Positions 1-17,124 of a stretch of DNA of 64,000 nucleotides are shown piece after piece. Where the stretch lies: NCBI RefSeq assembly GCF_021155765.1, contig NC_060118.1, forward strand, positions 13,466,146-13,530,145. Direction: 5' to 3'. The notes under the pieces were generated by a model, which saw nothing but the letters and a program-made list of their open reading frames with translations, was not told the DNA's origin and did no database searches. The stretch's first letter is position 1. Each line of letters begins with the position of its first letter. Made by a program: the position numbers and the translations under genes. The stretch comes from Diprion similis. Its lineage: Eukaryota; Arthropoda; Insecta; Hymenoptera; Diprionidae.

Positions 1-972
1 GAGAGGCTCCCTGTGGAGATATTACCAGGTGTAAAAGTAATTAAAATCGCATCTGGGGCTGACCATCTAGTTCTACTAACACTCAAAGGTCAGGTTTATA
101 CCTGTGGCTGTGCTGAGCAAGGGCAGCTTGGACGAGTAGCTGCAAGATCAGCTGACCGATACAGCCGGCATGGGATCACCCATCTCTTAACTCCAGGGCT
201 GATTGCCCTTAAAGCAACAAAAAAGCTATTATTTCAAGATATTTGGACAGGATTATACTGTACATTTGTGAAAGAATATCACCGCGGGGAGATATATGTT
301 TTTGGATTAAACAATTACTATCAAATAGGTGAGTTATGAATACCGTCAAGCATACTCTGCAACCATCAATCTCTTGTCAATCTAAACTTTATTTATACCG
401 TACATGAAATTGTGTTGAAGGTCTTAGGGAAGCTATCGTACATCCTTATCCTCAAATTTCAAAGACCTTCAGCGGTCGTGCATGGAAACATATCAGCAGC
501 GGTCAACACCATACTATTGCCCTGGATGAGATGGGGCAGGTTTTCACTATGGGACGGAAAGAATATGGCCGACTAGGCCTTGGACCAAATTGCACAGATG
601 CCAAGGAACTTGTTCCAGTTCCAGCTCTTAAATCAATCAAATGCATAGACGCGTGTACGGGCAGTACACAATCTTTTGCTGTCACCAGTACAGGTGATTG
701 GTTGTTCGATTTACATTTACAATCAATATCTCATTTGCTTTGAACACAATTCTTAGGGGACAACTGTTTTTCAACTTTCAGGAGATTTATATGCTTGGGG
801 GATGGGTAGCAGTGGCCAGTTAGGCACAGGCAAAGAAGAGGACGTTGAGACACCAGTTGTTATTAAAGGAAAACAACTAGAATCAAGAACTGTCATACGA
901 GCAGCAGGTGGTGGTCAACACACAGTTATTTTGGCTGTACCTCGACCAATCAAGGATGGAATCACTGATTAA
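1..972 (+). CDS. RCC1: RCC1, Ran guanine-nucleotide exchange factor (3' part)
   Basis: Exons are 1-328, 421-693 and 782-972 (TAA 970-972); both introns are phase 1 and the frame is open from base 1, so the 5' exons lie before the window. The 263 visible residues carry RCC1-propeller repeats: GQVYTCGCAEQGQLGR, GEIYVFGLNNYYQIG, GQVFTMGRKEYGRLGLG, GDLYAWGMGSSGQLGTG and the closing GGGQHTVIL. RCC1 binds chromatin and loads GTP onto Ran, setting the gradient used for nuclear transport and spindle assembly. The spacing of blades and the tail after the last repeat fit RCC1 (Drosophila Bj1) better than the large HERC proteins, but other RCC1-repeat proteins cannot be fully excluded because the N-terminus is missing. 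Confidence 0.88.
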
Positions 973-2007
973 CTATGGTGATCTGACAAAATTCCGGTGT
1001 AGCTCCGTTGATGGCTCATTTGTCTATATTTACTATTGATTTTTAAGAAATTATTGAATGATTTCGCGAGGTCTGTTGCCCTGGACAGTTGTTAATGGAA
1101 AAGTATTGAAGGTGCATGTAATCAAGCGTTGGCAGTGTACTAAGGTATGTACTGATACTTGCCCTCTTGCTACAACAATTAATTTTTTGTTTCCTCCGAG
1201 TCAATTTGCTCGGTAATAAATATTTTCATACGAACAAACTTGATTCATACGATAATCGAGTAGTAGGGTCAGTAAGAAAGAAGCGGTAATATTATGCTAT
1301 GAAAGATGTAAAGATTTTTCATTGTCTTCATTACTGTTTTGCTGCATCTATTGCTCTCGTGGAGCTACACTGCCCAGAATGAAATCCTAATGAAGATACG
1401 TCATAAAAGACTGAATGCTTTGCACGGACTTCTGTAAAGATAGGACCGATTGCACGCCAAAGACAATATTTTTTACTACAGTAAATCGTGCGATTACCAT
1501 ACCTCGGATAATGCATATACCTGTACCCAACGTTGTTACATATATCAATATACTGTTCACAAAACGTTACTGCACCTGTTTGGCTCAAAAATCATTATAC
1601 TCGACGAAGCAACCATGTTGTTACATTTCAATGTAGAGCATCAAAAGCCAATAATTAGACACATTAAATGTTTCATCAAGTTTAATTGCATTTAAACGTC
1701 AAAGAAGTACTAATTAACAATATAATCCAGTAGTGGATAATTAATTGCATTCTCATTTAGTACATTGGTGATAGAACACAAGTTGTGGAGCAGAGGATAG
1801 TTTCTAATGAATGATATTACACGGACTTGGAAGAATTTGGGAAAAGTCCTGCTTATGGTGTAGAAATTGTGGAAAATTCAAAGCTGAACTCGTGAGACAG
1901 AGAGACTTGACCTGATAAATATATTTTGATTTTATACGTCACACTATTATGAAAACTACTTAAGAGTTTAAACAACTAACTAGGGAACAATATAGAGGTG
2001 ATTCAGT
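973..2007. other. Convergent 3' flanks of RCC1 and Tim10
   Basis: No coding exon seen. The stretch lies between two tail-to-tail genes and should hold both 3' UTRs. AATAAA at 1215-1220 on the plus strand is a fair polyadenylation signal for RCC1. The short overlapping open frames at 1331-1695 on both strands have no recognisable domain. Confidence 0.6.
1215..1220 (+). terminator. Candidate polyadenylation signal of RCC1
   Basis: Canonical AATAAA 243 bases after the RCC1 stop codon. It is the first canonical hexamer I see in this 3' flank; use is inferred from position only. Confidence 0.45.
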
Positions 2008-2298
2008 TCATCCCGTCTTAGTTTGTTCTATTTTTTTCTGCTTTAAAAAGTCTTCATCCTGCATAGACATCTGGGTGAGTTTCTTGCCAATTCTCTCGTG
2101 GACGTCCAAGTACTTGGCGATGCATCGATCCAAGCAAATCGATTCACCCTTACCGAGCTCTGGCTCGGAGTACTTTGGCGGAATGCATTTCCTGTGGCAG
2201 GCAGATGTCATGCGATTGTACATGTCCGTCATCATCTCTATTTCTAGATCCTGAACTAATTTAAGTTTTTCTTCGTCAAGCTGCGGTAGACCAGCCAT
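2008..2298 (-). CDS. Tim10: Tim10, small Tim chaperone of the mitochondrial intermembrane space
   Basis: A complete 96-residue intronless frame. It shows the twin CX3C motif of small Tim proteins, CHRKC and CLDRC, separated by 15 residues ([15 protein letters not shown]), and the Tim10-like helix [16 protein letters not shown] after the second pair. Small Tims form a Tim9-Tim10 hexamer that escorts hydrophobic carrier precursors across the intermembrane space to the TIM22 translocase; import uses the cysteines via Mia40, so no presequence is expected and none is seen. The length matches the family. The ATG has a good context (AACCATGG). It is divergent from Edc3 with 1.17 kb between start codons. 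Confidence 0.95.
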   Translation of the reverse strand: MAGLPQLDEEKLKLVQDLEIEMMTDMYNRMTSACHRKCIPPKYSEPELGKGESICLDRCIAKYLDVHERIGKKLTQMSMQDEDFLKQKKIEQTKTG

Positions 2299-3467
2299 GG
2301 TTACAGTATATGGTCAATTAAACTTGGCTCAGGTCTTGATAAACTTTTCTATCAGTCTATTTAATGTTGGCGTTTCTTACACTTTCCCTCGCTTTCATCA
2401 TGTCATACCGATTGCGTTCTATGGATCGTTTGGACAAGACAAAAGCGTACAACCCTCCGGATATAACAATTATCCTGAAAAAAAATACAATACATTACGG
2501 TCTGTCACGAGGAAAATTAAAGATTCCATAATCGTTTACTAATTGTAACTGGGGCAAATTAGAGGCGCTTACATGTGTGCATAGCAATACATAGGTTATG
2601 TTGTATAATACAGTAAGAAGGTAAAAAAAATTTGATATGAAACATGAAATGATTCTGCAAACTGCTAGTATTTTTAATAGCTTTTTACGAAAATGCATAC
2701 ATCATAAGTACGCTTTTACTTATTCGCCCATTTACATACCTACCATCCAATGCCGACTTTCGTCGTCTTCGTTAAGGCCATGTCGTCTGTATCCGTGAAT
2801 GAAACAGCACATGCCCGCATGCCATGGCGCATACATGGTGCGCATGCGGTATGCGAAACAGCGTCGTGTATCCGAACTAAGTTTTCAACGTCGAGACAAT
2901 TCCACTTGCACGCCTACTCTATTCTCTTATACCTCTATGGATTAAACACGAGTATTGTGTCGAGTGGCGTCCTCTGGCCTGCGTAAGATGTCCAGTAGAC
3001 TGATCAGCGGAATGGTAATGTGTGCGCGTAGCCGAGAGCCGAATGTTAGGTAAATGCAAAGAGAGGATAAATGGTAATGTAACGAACGTGCTCTAACCTA
3101 CCTCCGCATCACATCAGCTCGGCGCGGTTGGACGCGGTTTGATTACACTTTGGTGGATATTCTATCGATAGAGAAACAGAGAACCATTGTTCTCTCCTCC
3201 AGGTCAAAAGGGTGGCTGGGTATTCCAGCACTTGGAAGCCGAGAACGTCTATTTCTAGTCTGGAGCATAATATATCAATAGGTATTTAGAAAACTATGCT
3301 TAAGTTCGTTTTTTGCTTCTCATGAGTAATGGGAAACTGGTTATGGTATTTTTTACGTATTTCTAGCGTTGAATCACGAACAGTTTCATACCGGGTATTT
3401 ATTTTACTTCCTCTACAGGTACTGTTACAGCAAACTTTATCTTACTTTTTAATTTCAGAGCGAGAAA
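2299..3467. promoter_or_regulatory. Divergent promoter region of Tim10 and Edc3
   Basis: No coding exon seen; open frames here are short and without domains. The region must carry the start sites of both genes. A DRE-like palindrome sits at 3163-3170. A strong acceptor (pyrimidine-rich run ending AATTTCAG at 3451-3458) ten bases before the Edc3 ATG implies a 5' UTR intron, so Edc3 transcription probably starts near or after the DRE. Confidence 0.55.
3163..3170. promoter_or_regulatory. DRE-like motif TATCGATA upstream of Edc3
   Basis: Exact TATCGATA, the core bound by DREF/BEAF-32 at housekeeping promoters in Drosophila. It lies 298 bp before the Edc3 ATG and upstream of the predicted 5' UTR intron. 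A similar palindrome lies about 320 bp before the Nedd4 ATG. Confidence 0.5.
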
Positions 3468-5267
3468 ATGTCTGAGCAATTCCTAGGATGTACCGTGTCG
3501 GTCAAGTGCGACGAAGTCCTTGGTACTTACCAAGGCCAAATTGTTGACCTTAACGGCCAAACCGTCACTCTCACAAAAGCTTTTCGAAATGGGGTACCTT
3601 ACCCTTCTCCGCAAGTTGTTCTGTCGTTAGTTTTATATGATATTGGTGATGATTAAGTGGTAACGACAATATCTTTTATATTATTCAATTGTCATTTTAT
3701 TCCCTTACAGTGCCAAGGACATACTTCATATAGAAATAATCTCAACAGAGGAAGCTGATGATAGTCGTGATGAAGTTCAGACTTCAAGCAAAGTCACTGT
3801 CAGGCGACCCATTGCAAAACGTGCCGGTAGATCTGTTTCCGAATGCATTCCACCTTTGGTACTCCCTAACTCCGATATCCAACAGCAGTCTAATGCACGG
3901 AAACCGCTTGATTCTATACAGTCACATCCAGAGCCTGCGTCTAATGGAAAAATAAATCTAGGTAGGATTTCTTGCGTTTTGTGCAATTAAATTTTAACGC
4001 TTGTCGGTTGATAGATCGTAGTGTCAAATAATGGGGGATATACGTAGGTAAAATTACAATTCGTAACTACTATTTCCAGTGGAGATAAGCACAAAAAATC
4101 AGAAAAGAAGTTCGCAACGACAACGATGGCAGGAGAAAGATGAACAAGCCTTTGGAACACCTATAGATCAGTCGATGGAGCAGGACTTTGATTTTGAGAA
4201 AAATTTGGCACTGTTTAATAAGGAGGTAATTACGGCATTTCATAAGTTGATTTTTATACTTTTCATACCATTTTCCTACATCACTGACAGTATTATTTAA
4301 TAATTAATTAGTTGAATGAAACTATTATAGGCTGTGTGGCAAGAAATAAATTCCTTAAAGCCAGACATCGTTCGACAATCTGAAAACAACAGGGGAAGTG
4401 TACCGAAATATCGTCACGATGAGAACGTAATAGAATCTGAACCTACAGCATTCAGACAAATTGCAGTGCCATCCGCTGGTGTCCGGGAATACGTAACTGA
4501 CGACGGATTGGTGATTCCTAGCATCACGGTCGATCTCCATCGACAATTAATCGGAGCTGCTGATAGATTAGGTATCAGCTGGGACCGCAGGGTAAGTAGA
4601 GAACCTTTGCAGGACTACAAACCACTTCCATGGAAACTATTCCGTTCTTTATCGTTATCTGCATAATTTTTAGGTTGAGTTATTGGGTCGTGCAGGAGCG
4701 GAAATAATTCTGCAGCTATTGGGTGGTGGCCATAGACTAAACCCGAACAACGCGCACCAATGGCCAACGGTAGTCGCCCTATGCGGACCCCACAGATCAG
4801 GAGCTGCAGGTGTCAATTGCGCTCGACAATTGTCAAGTCACGGGGTGAAGACTGTCGTGTATGTTGAAAATTCAGAAGACGTCTTCCTGCTGCAGGAATT
4901 GTCGTTGTACAAGCTATCGGGAAACAGGGTTGAAACTCGGTTCAAGAATCTTCCTGCAGTAGCCGATCTCATACTCCTCGCTCTTGGCGAGGAAGGCTCG
5001 CCAAGGACAGTTCCCCCCGTTGCAACATGGGCGAATAGCAATAGAGCCCCAGTTCTTGCCATCGAACCGCCGTCGGCTGGCACTCCGGGAATTATGACGA
5101 AATTCAGTCTCCTCGGCGGACTGCCCCTTTCCCATAGCGCGGATAACGGACGATTGTATCTTTGCAATTTGGCCCTACCTGCTAAAGTATTTTCGGACGT
5201 TGGCATCACTTACAGATCTCCATTCGGTCCGAAATTCGTTATTCCACTTCATTCCAACAGCTCCTAG
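3468..5267 (+). CDS. Edc3: Enhancer of mRNA decapping 3
   Basis: Exons 3468-3625, 3711-3961, 4080-4225, 4331-4591 and 4674-5267 join into a 469-residue protein. Residues 1-60 form an LSm-like domain (VSVKCDEVLGTYQGQI, AFRNGVP, VVLSAKDI). A low-complexity linker follows. The FDF motif is at about 172-185 (DFDFEKNLALFNKE), with TVDLHRQLIG before the last domain. The C-terminal half is a YjeF_N Rossmann-like domain (LCGPHRSGAAGVNCARQL; end PFGPKFVIPLHSNSS). Edc3 scaffolds P-bodies: LSm contacts Dcp1/Dcp2, FDF binds the helicase Me31B/DDX6, YjeF_N dimerises. Size and domain order match the family. The ATG context AGAAAATG is typical for insects. Confidence 0.95.
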
Positions 5268-5858
5268 CAGATTCCTATGACGTTCGTCACTTCCGTGAAG
5301 GTACCTTAGAATCGGACTCGAAATCTTCTGCCATTATGTGCTCGAACTGAGATCGATGACCCACAGATTATTAATTACTCGAACAAAATAATTATTTATC
5401 CAGTTTTTATCAGTAAACTAGTTTAATGTGTATTCAAAAATATTCACTCCCGCGATTGACGCGGGTGTGTTAATTAAATCGACGTTGGACTACTGTCTGT
5501 TTCTTAAGTTTGTCATGCGCTCTTTTTTGCGAGCGAATTTGTCTCACGTGACTTTTGTAATTCTAATATACTGTTAGCTAGCATCAATAACTTCTCGCTC
5601 TTTTTTTTTCCTTTTTTTTCCTTTATATATTGATAACGTCTAATTGTGGGCCACAGCTGTTATAGTTTCAGCGGACACAACTGATTAATTTGTCAAAGCT
5701 AGAAACTAATAACAGGGTGGAGAGACCCTGTACGCTGCAGAATGAAATTTAGAAATCTTTTAACTCACGCCTGGTAGCGTCAAGGGACGTGCAAATTGCT
5801 GCTCGTTCTGTGCTCCTATTTTTTTAAAAACTATTCTCGAATCACGTCCACTTCGTAC

Positions 5859-5905
<47 letters not shown>

Positions 5906-7687
5906 ATGGATTGAAACTTGCTTTAATTGTAATTATCATATTAATTAATTTATTTATATTTTATACATAGTTGTATATTGAGGTGCTGGGTAAGTACCGA
6001 GTGTTGATAAATCTGTCAACAGTCTAAGTTGATGATTGTCTATTATTGTATAGCCATATTATTGCGAGGATGACGATATTATTATCAACGTATACACATG
6101 ATGTAAAATTGTACAATAGAAGATCAAGAATACAGCAGTAATTATATCCTATAATTATATTAACACCTTATGGTTTCGCTGTAGCAATTTACTGTCATAT
6201 GCATAGCGTTCCGCGGTTGCAACCGGCCAATAATAATCGGCGTTTTTCTTAACGCGCAGGAAGTTGGCGGCCCGCGACGCAGCCTGAATGTGTAAATGAA
6301 ACTACTATAGAATAAATTACTGCATATATCAATTACGTAGTTCATAATTTTCTCAACTTGGGCCTAGTTCGATTCGCGTCTCGTAGCAGCCAGGCGTGAC
6401 CTGGAAAGCACGGTACGTTACGTAGTCGCGCGTGTACATGGAAAATAAAGAGACAATCAGGTGAAAAAATAAGGAAAAGAAAAAGAAAAATACTAGTGAA
6501 TTTGTCATTAATTATCATAATACTTTTCTGTGTTAAGAAAATCCTCAACACCCTCTCGGCGCTGAGCGTATTAACGCTTACGCTCGCGCATACAACGTAT
6601 CATGTATATTGTATACACTTATCATTACTCGCAATACGCGCTCGTGTAATATCTGTGCATATCTCTTGGCTCTGTCGTCCGTGAGTCGCGTACGACAGTG
6701 TTATCAGACGTTGATTTAAAGCAGCTCTGCTGTCTCATTCTTATCTCTCTTCGAAAGTTGTGGTACTTTCGGGAATTACGTTTTCTGCGACAAATTCATT
6801 AATTTCGCGTTTTAACCGTTACGGATCGGAATACTGGGCTCGAATTTTATTCACCTGATCGCCCTGGTGAAACCGTTTGAAACTTAACTTAGTGAGGAAC
6901 ATACGTTTCTCGCGTGCGCATTGCGTAGGTGTTATGTATGCAGTGCGAAGAATAATGCGACGATTAAGTTGAGATATCGTGTGCGGTGTACGGCTGAATT
7001 TCTTTCTTCTTAATTTTCGCGGTGTAACATCGCGATTAAACCGCGTGTGCTCGCTGATAACGATCAACAAGGTGATCGCTTGATCGTTTTGATAAACAGC
7101 ACCACTTGGCTTTGCTTCTTTATTTTGCGGGGCGAGCTTGGCTAATATTGGCAGAACGCGTTGTCTGCATATACATATAGCCATTTTTCACAGCTGCTGC
7201 TTGTGTGTGGTGTCAAACGAATAAAGAAACTAGTCTAAAAGTAACGCCGCCGAGTGGCTCTGGACCTGCAAGGTGCAAGAAGAAAAATATTTATTATACC
7301 TATCACGTGTAAAAATATATAAAAATCGTCAATCTTCATTGTTCGATACGATATTGTGCGCGTTAATTAACTTTAATCGGCTACAGCCACCACCGTTGAT
7401 CCGGGATCGATCCTCGCAACGTACTTACGCCCGTAATTCTTGCCTCTATGCATCTCTGTTCGGCACGTACAGTGCGGTGTACGTATAATAATAAAATACG
7501 CTGCAGGAGCGTGTCCAATACTTCGAGAGAAGAAAGAAAATAGAGGAAGCCGAACACCAATTGCATACAAAGTTTAAGTCGAGTTATGAACGGAAGAGCT
7601 GCAGCCAGTCTGGGCACCTAGTCGATCCATAGATCATTTCTGTCCTTCGGCGCGTTGCAATTGGCTTTGCGGATAACTTCGTCGAAG
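5268..7687. other. Edc3 3' flank and Nedd4 upstream region
   Basis: No coding exon recognised. Short AT microsatellite around 5858-5905; AATAAA at 6311-6316 is one possible Edc3 polyadenylation signal. GC rises after about 7600 toward the probable alternative Nedd4 exon. Open frames here (such as 6819-7184 minus) show no domain. Confidence 0.4.
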
Positions 7688-7864
7688 ATGCCGGCTACCT
7701 TGACGTACCCGATCTACGCTGGCATCGAGCCACCGCCTCCCAGAAGACGAGCCAACACATGGACCAGCACATGGGTTGGACGCCGTCGATCCTCGGCGTC
7801 CGCGCAGGATCCTCTAGCATCCCGGACTGGAAGGCTTTCCCTTTCCGTCCAGCCCACCACCACG
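7688..7864 (+). CDS. Nedd4: Probable alternative first coding exon of Nedd4 (long N-terminus)
   Basis: An ATG at 7688 opens 59 codons ending in phase 0 at a GTGAGG donor (7865). The first common Nedd4 exon starts at 9497 in phase 0, so the two join cleanly and would give an 885-residue protein. The peptide is Pro/Arg/Ser-rich (YPIYAGIEPPPPRRR) with no domain I recognise. As I recall, Drosophila Nedd4 has long and short isoforms with different N-termini, which supports this reading. It could instead be non-coding or part of an unrelated transcript. Confidence 0.5.
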
Positions 7865-9079
7865 GTGAGGAAGCTCTTTTTCTTCGTCCTTCCTTACCGC
7901 TACGTCCTGTATAATTATAAGGATATGTGTGCCAATAAGGAAGCTCCATAGCGTGATATATGTATACATACATTGTATGTTGTGCAAACATGCTTCCGCA
8001 TATTTAAATGCTACACCTACGCGAGGTGGATTATAAGTATGCAAAGTGAGAATTCTATAAATCAATGGTGTTCTTAACGGGCAATTCGTATCTTCGTGCT
8101 TATAAATGATGCGAATCGCATGGATATTGTACTATGATCTTCGACATTTTAAACTGCAACCGGCCGTGTCACGCTTCGTAAGAAAGAATAAAAGTAATTG
8201 AATTTATAAGATGTATGTGTGTAATGTAGTAGTACATAGCTGTCCCGGTTGGTTACCATTTGATTTATCGTCTCCAATTCGCTCAAACAGCCAACTTTAC
8301 TGTAAATCACGTGATTTCATTGATATCACCACAATTAAGAGACTGGGTGCGGTGTCAAGGGGATAGATTTTTTTTTTTTTCTAAACGTTTTGTAGAAATT
8401 ATACGAATGCAGTTTTTTCAGACAATTTCGATACCCATACTTATTATTATTTTGTAAATCGAGACACATTTAGGCGTAGGGTAAAATATTACTTTATATT
8501 ATTAGTTTACGGTGCTTCTGCTGCGTTTCGATAAGATTAAAAAGGTAATTCCCGCGAATGACCTCGAATCTTGTATTGTACGTACAAATACACGTGCAGC
8601 GACACTCACGGATGATTATCACGGTCACCGAAGGCACAAGTGTACTTATAATATGTATGTACTTGCTGCGCATTCCAGACGGGCCAAAATCCGTTGCGCG
8701 TAATTTGAAAGTTCGTCAAAGACACGGGAAAGTTTCTATTGCACGCGAGGTTATCGATAATATGGAAATTGATGAATGAGAATTGAGCGATAACATGAGA
8801 CATTGAAGTACCGTGAGCATGACCATTCATAAGTTCGCGGGTGATCCGAAAGGCGGATCATGACGGAACAAAGCTTCCGTGTTAATTTGACTACTTGAAG
8901 TTGGCAGCACTTGGAACGGCAACCTTATATTACTGTGGCCCACGGTGTGGTAGAAAGTGGTGGGGGTAATACGAGAACAGGCTTCTTGATGGCAGATAAT
9001 AAATTATAATAATTCGTAATAAATAGAAAACGATCGTTTTTCTGACGATTCGCGAACGCTTTTATTCCACGTGTTGTTA
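7865..9079. other. Region between alternative and short-form first exons of Nedd4
   Basis: No exon recognised. It should be intron for the long form and promoter/5' UTR for the short form. It contains a DRE-like palindrome at 8752-8759 and a T-run at 8370-8380. Confidence 0.4.
8752..8759. promoter_or_regulatory. DRE-like motif TATCGATA upstream of short-form Nedd4
   Basis: TATCGATA inside the ten-base palindrome TTATCGATAA, 320 bp upstream of the ATG at 9080. Its position mirrors the Edc3 motif. It supports a separate promoter for the short form; activity is inferred. Confidence 0.45.
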
Positions 9080-13807
<4,728 letters not shown>

Positions 13808-15964
13808 CGCGGGTGTTTTCCTGCGGCGCTTAACTGCGGTTCCATCACCGATATTGACTGTACTATAGTGCGTGTATATATTATAATGTATGTGTGAATG
13901 AATGAAAGGCAGTGCACGGGTGTATGTATCTGCGTTTAGTTATTATAATAATACCAATTAATATCCAAGCTATATAACCGTTAACTGTGTGCGATGTCTC
14001 AGCCGTGACCCGGTTTCACCGTCACGCCATGATTGGTACAAATACCATACCAAACGTGTTGAAGCCTACTGCGTAGAAATTCGACAATCTTGAAACACAA
14101 AGTAACGTTACGCGTACGTCATTTGGCACAGTTCGAATAATTTTCTTGTTTTTTTTTTTTTCAAGTCGCTGAAAACGTTATGTTTAAACAGTAACATCTA
14201 CGTAAATCTTGCTATTGCTAATTGCTTTGTACTTGATCGCTGTGGCGAAAGACGTTTGACAAAAAGAGAACAGCATTTTTATAACTAAAATAAAATTCCG
14301 TTTAGCGTGTAACGAAATTACGGCATTCCACAGAGTTCACTTGTTTCTGTAGCTGTATTACGGATGTTCATTATTCGAAACCTGAGTTATATGTATAAAT
14401 ATTCCATTACACGTTATAGACACCTAGACGATATCTTACGGTGTATTGATGTCGAGAATTCGGCATTCAATACATTTATTTTAATTGTATGAAGAGAATA
14501 ACATAGAGAGTATCATAGCGATTCTAATTCTATACACAAGATTCTTATTAGTTGGCCTACGCTCCGATACAAAAAAAAAAAAAAAACTAGTTACTTTTCA
14601 GTAGAACATTTAATATCTGGCGCGTGGGCCTTTTTTTTCTGTTCCACTGTCAGTCATTCTGTGGTTGTAGTAGTGAAATACGTTAAAAAGAAACGGAAAA
14701 TCTCACAAAGTACACGTAGCTGAAAATCAAAATGATTCCTTTACACAAATATCACACCAAGCCCATTTGGGCCTAGAAATTCAGATTTTGGATTTTCTGT
14801 TTTTTTAAGTAACAAAATAAAAATGAAAATCGAATCTATGTACCATCGAAACATAGCCCCATTTGTATGTATTATTGTATATTACTGATCAGTGATTATA
14901 TTTCCGTCCTTTTGGCGACGAGTTCAATGAAAATTATGTGCAGAATGTGAACATAGATTTTGTCGCTTGCATGGGGGTAAGAAGAAAAAAACACGTTTAT
15001 CAATTTTCAGAGTAATCATTTTATTTTTAAAAATTTATGAAAAAAGGTCCAAGTGCCTTTACTGCAATTATTCAATCAATCATTCAATCAACCAATGGTC
15101 AACCGTCAAAAAGTTAGCAGTGTTCAAACGAAAAGGAATAAAAAAACATATGTAGCTAGGACGCTTAAGATTGGCTGTTGAGCGCGCTCGGTCTCACGTT
15201 AAGTATTTCGGGTGAGCTTTGATGTGTAAAATTATATTTTCTGCCCGTGGAAAAGAAAAAATGAATAAAAAAATCATTTCTGTTGAATATAAACTTTACC
15301 AAGTCATACATATGAATTATGATCGTCGACAGCGAGGCCCGTGAAAAATACGACCGCGTAAACCTGTAAGATATTATTAATTCGTCGCAACTAAAGCTGG
15401 TTCGTTCCAAACGGTTTATTTTTATTTTTATCCCGCTTTTGCATCCGAATGGCAATAGTTTGCATTGGCGCACTTTTTGCGACACGTGAGAGAAAAGAGA
15501 GAAACGGCGATCCAAATACCATCGAATTATTGTACATATGTACATGTATGCAATGAAACGAGCGTTCGGCGTTGTATGGTATACATATGCATACTTCTAA
15601 TTGAAATTATTATTGTAATAGTAACTATTATTGTACGATTAGTTAGGACTGGTGTCTTTTTTTTTTACGGAGCACCTTCTTAAAGACGAAAGGAAAAGTA
15701 AAAAAAATATAAAAATAATTAACTAATCGATTATACATAATACAATATTATGTAGGTAAATTATTATGTTACTGTTTACTATTATTAAAATAATATGGTG
15801 ACGTTTTAAGTATAAACATGCAAACTGGAGTATAATTAACTTGCTATACCATAACTGACTTTAAGTTTATAATATATATATATATATATATATTATGTAT
15901 ATACATACTATAAATATCGTTCTTGTATAATACTGTACGAAGGAATGAAGCATACTTGAATAAA
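13808..15964 (+). other. Nedd4 3' untranslated region (presumed)
   Basis: AT-rich, no domain-bearing frame. A Pumilio-type word TGTATATA lies at 13873-13880, soon after the stop. Homopolymer runs occur near 14150 and 14573-14586. The last good polyadenylation hexamer is AATAAA at 15959-15964, after an AT microsatellite at 15870-15895. Where the transcript really ends cannot be told from sequence. Confidence 0.45.
15959..15964 (+). terminator. Candidate distal polyadenylation signal of Nedd4
   Basis: Canonical AATAAA about 2.15 kb past the Nedd4 stop, near the shift from AT-rich trailer to the GC-rich block at 16100. Other possible signals exist closer to the stop. Confidence 0.35.
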
Positions 15965-16845
15965 CTATACTGAGAAGAGAAGAATGATGTACGACGGGTA
16001 CGTATCTCGTTGATTATCCAACATGTTGGTAAACGCGAAAAGATACTCTATAAGAAACAGTATTCTAAAATCATGCCAATTTTCTTGGTTACAGATTTGA
16101 ATATTGGCGCCTCCGCGGCACAACTAGTTCACCGTTTCCCAGGAAGATGGCGTTACGCTCGTTGCGCACGAAGCGTCGAGGAACATCGTCAATGCGCAGA
16201 ATCAAGTCAAAGGGCTTTCGCCCTACGTCCGTTAGATAGCGCGGGCCCCGAGGCACATCCGCAGAATCAAAAAAGACAGCTGGGAAATGTAACATCACGC
16301 ATCGATTTGGTCGGCAGCCCTTCTAGCGTCTGATAAGTTCCTCCGTTCTGTCCGTCTCCCCAACCCGCGGCATTTGTTTATAATTAAATAGTGACTGATA
16401 AGAAACGTCGGGTAGGGTATTCGGTATATCGTGATAGTGCGGACGTGGTTCGAGGTTTCTTCTTATTATAACTCGGGGTGAGAAAAGACGAGTGTACAAA
16501 GGTGGTCAGAGACCCGGGGGCTGAAGCGATATACTCGTTTATTGGTCATGCCGTTCCTCTCGTGACAGCAGCGGCAGCCCCTCACCCCTTACCGATCCAC
16601 CACGGTTCGTCGACCATTCCGGCGACCCCCGTCCTCCTCTCCCCCCTCCCCCTTCCATCATCCCTCCCTCCCTCCCTGCCCCGACTGACCCCCTCGTCGT
16701 CGTCGGGTCGCGGTTTTCTTCCCAACCCCCGGTTTACTACGACACGATGTGATTCACGTCTTGTGGAATTTTTCGTCGAAGAGAGGAAGGAAGGGCTTCG
16801 TCGTTTGCACGTTCCTCCACGCAGTGAATAAGGGGGAGTGAAAGA

Positions 16846-16847
<2 letters not shown>

Positions 16848-16872
<25 letters not shown>
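16848..16872. repeat. (GA)n tract
   Basis: Uninterrupted GA dinucleotide run upstream of the semaphorin gene; a possible GAGA-factor site. Confidence 0.8.
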
Positions 16873-16879
<7 letters not shown>

Positions 16880-17006
16880 AAGAGAGAAAAAGAAAGAAAG
16901 AAAGAGTGACTCGCCCTTGGATGTTTTTGTTACGACCCTTGGATATCTCTGCTGCATTGCGGTAAGTCTGATACTATTTCCCGTTTTCACCCTACGCCTA
17001 TATCTA

Positions 17007-17041
<35 letters not shown>

Positions 17042-17104
17042 GTCGTTGTTCCGTTTCTCATCCTTTCTCTATCTTTCGTTTAATCCGCGTCTGGTTATGT
17101 TCGT

Positions 17105-17124
17105 CCCCCCCCCCCCCCCCCCCC
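17105..17124. repeat. Poly-C run of 20
   Basis: Homopolymer; its length may be uncertain in assembly. Confidence 0.85.

Noticed and set aside
4838-5209. Minus-strand frame opposite the last Edc3 exon
   Set aside because: It is the antisense shadow of the YjeF_N domain.
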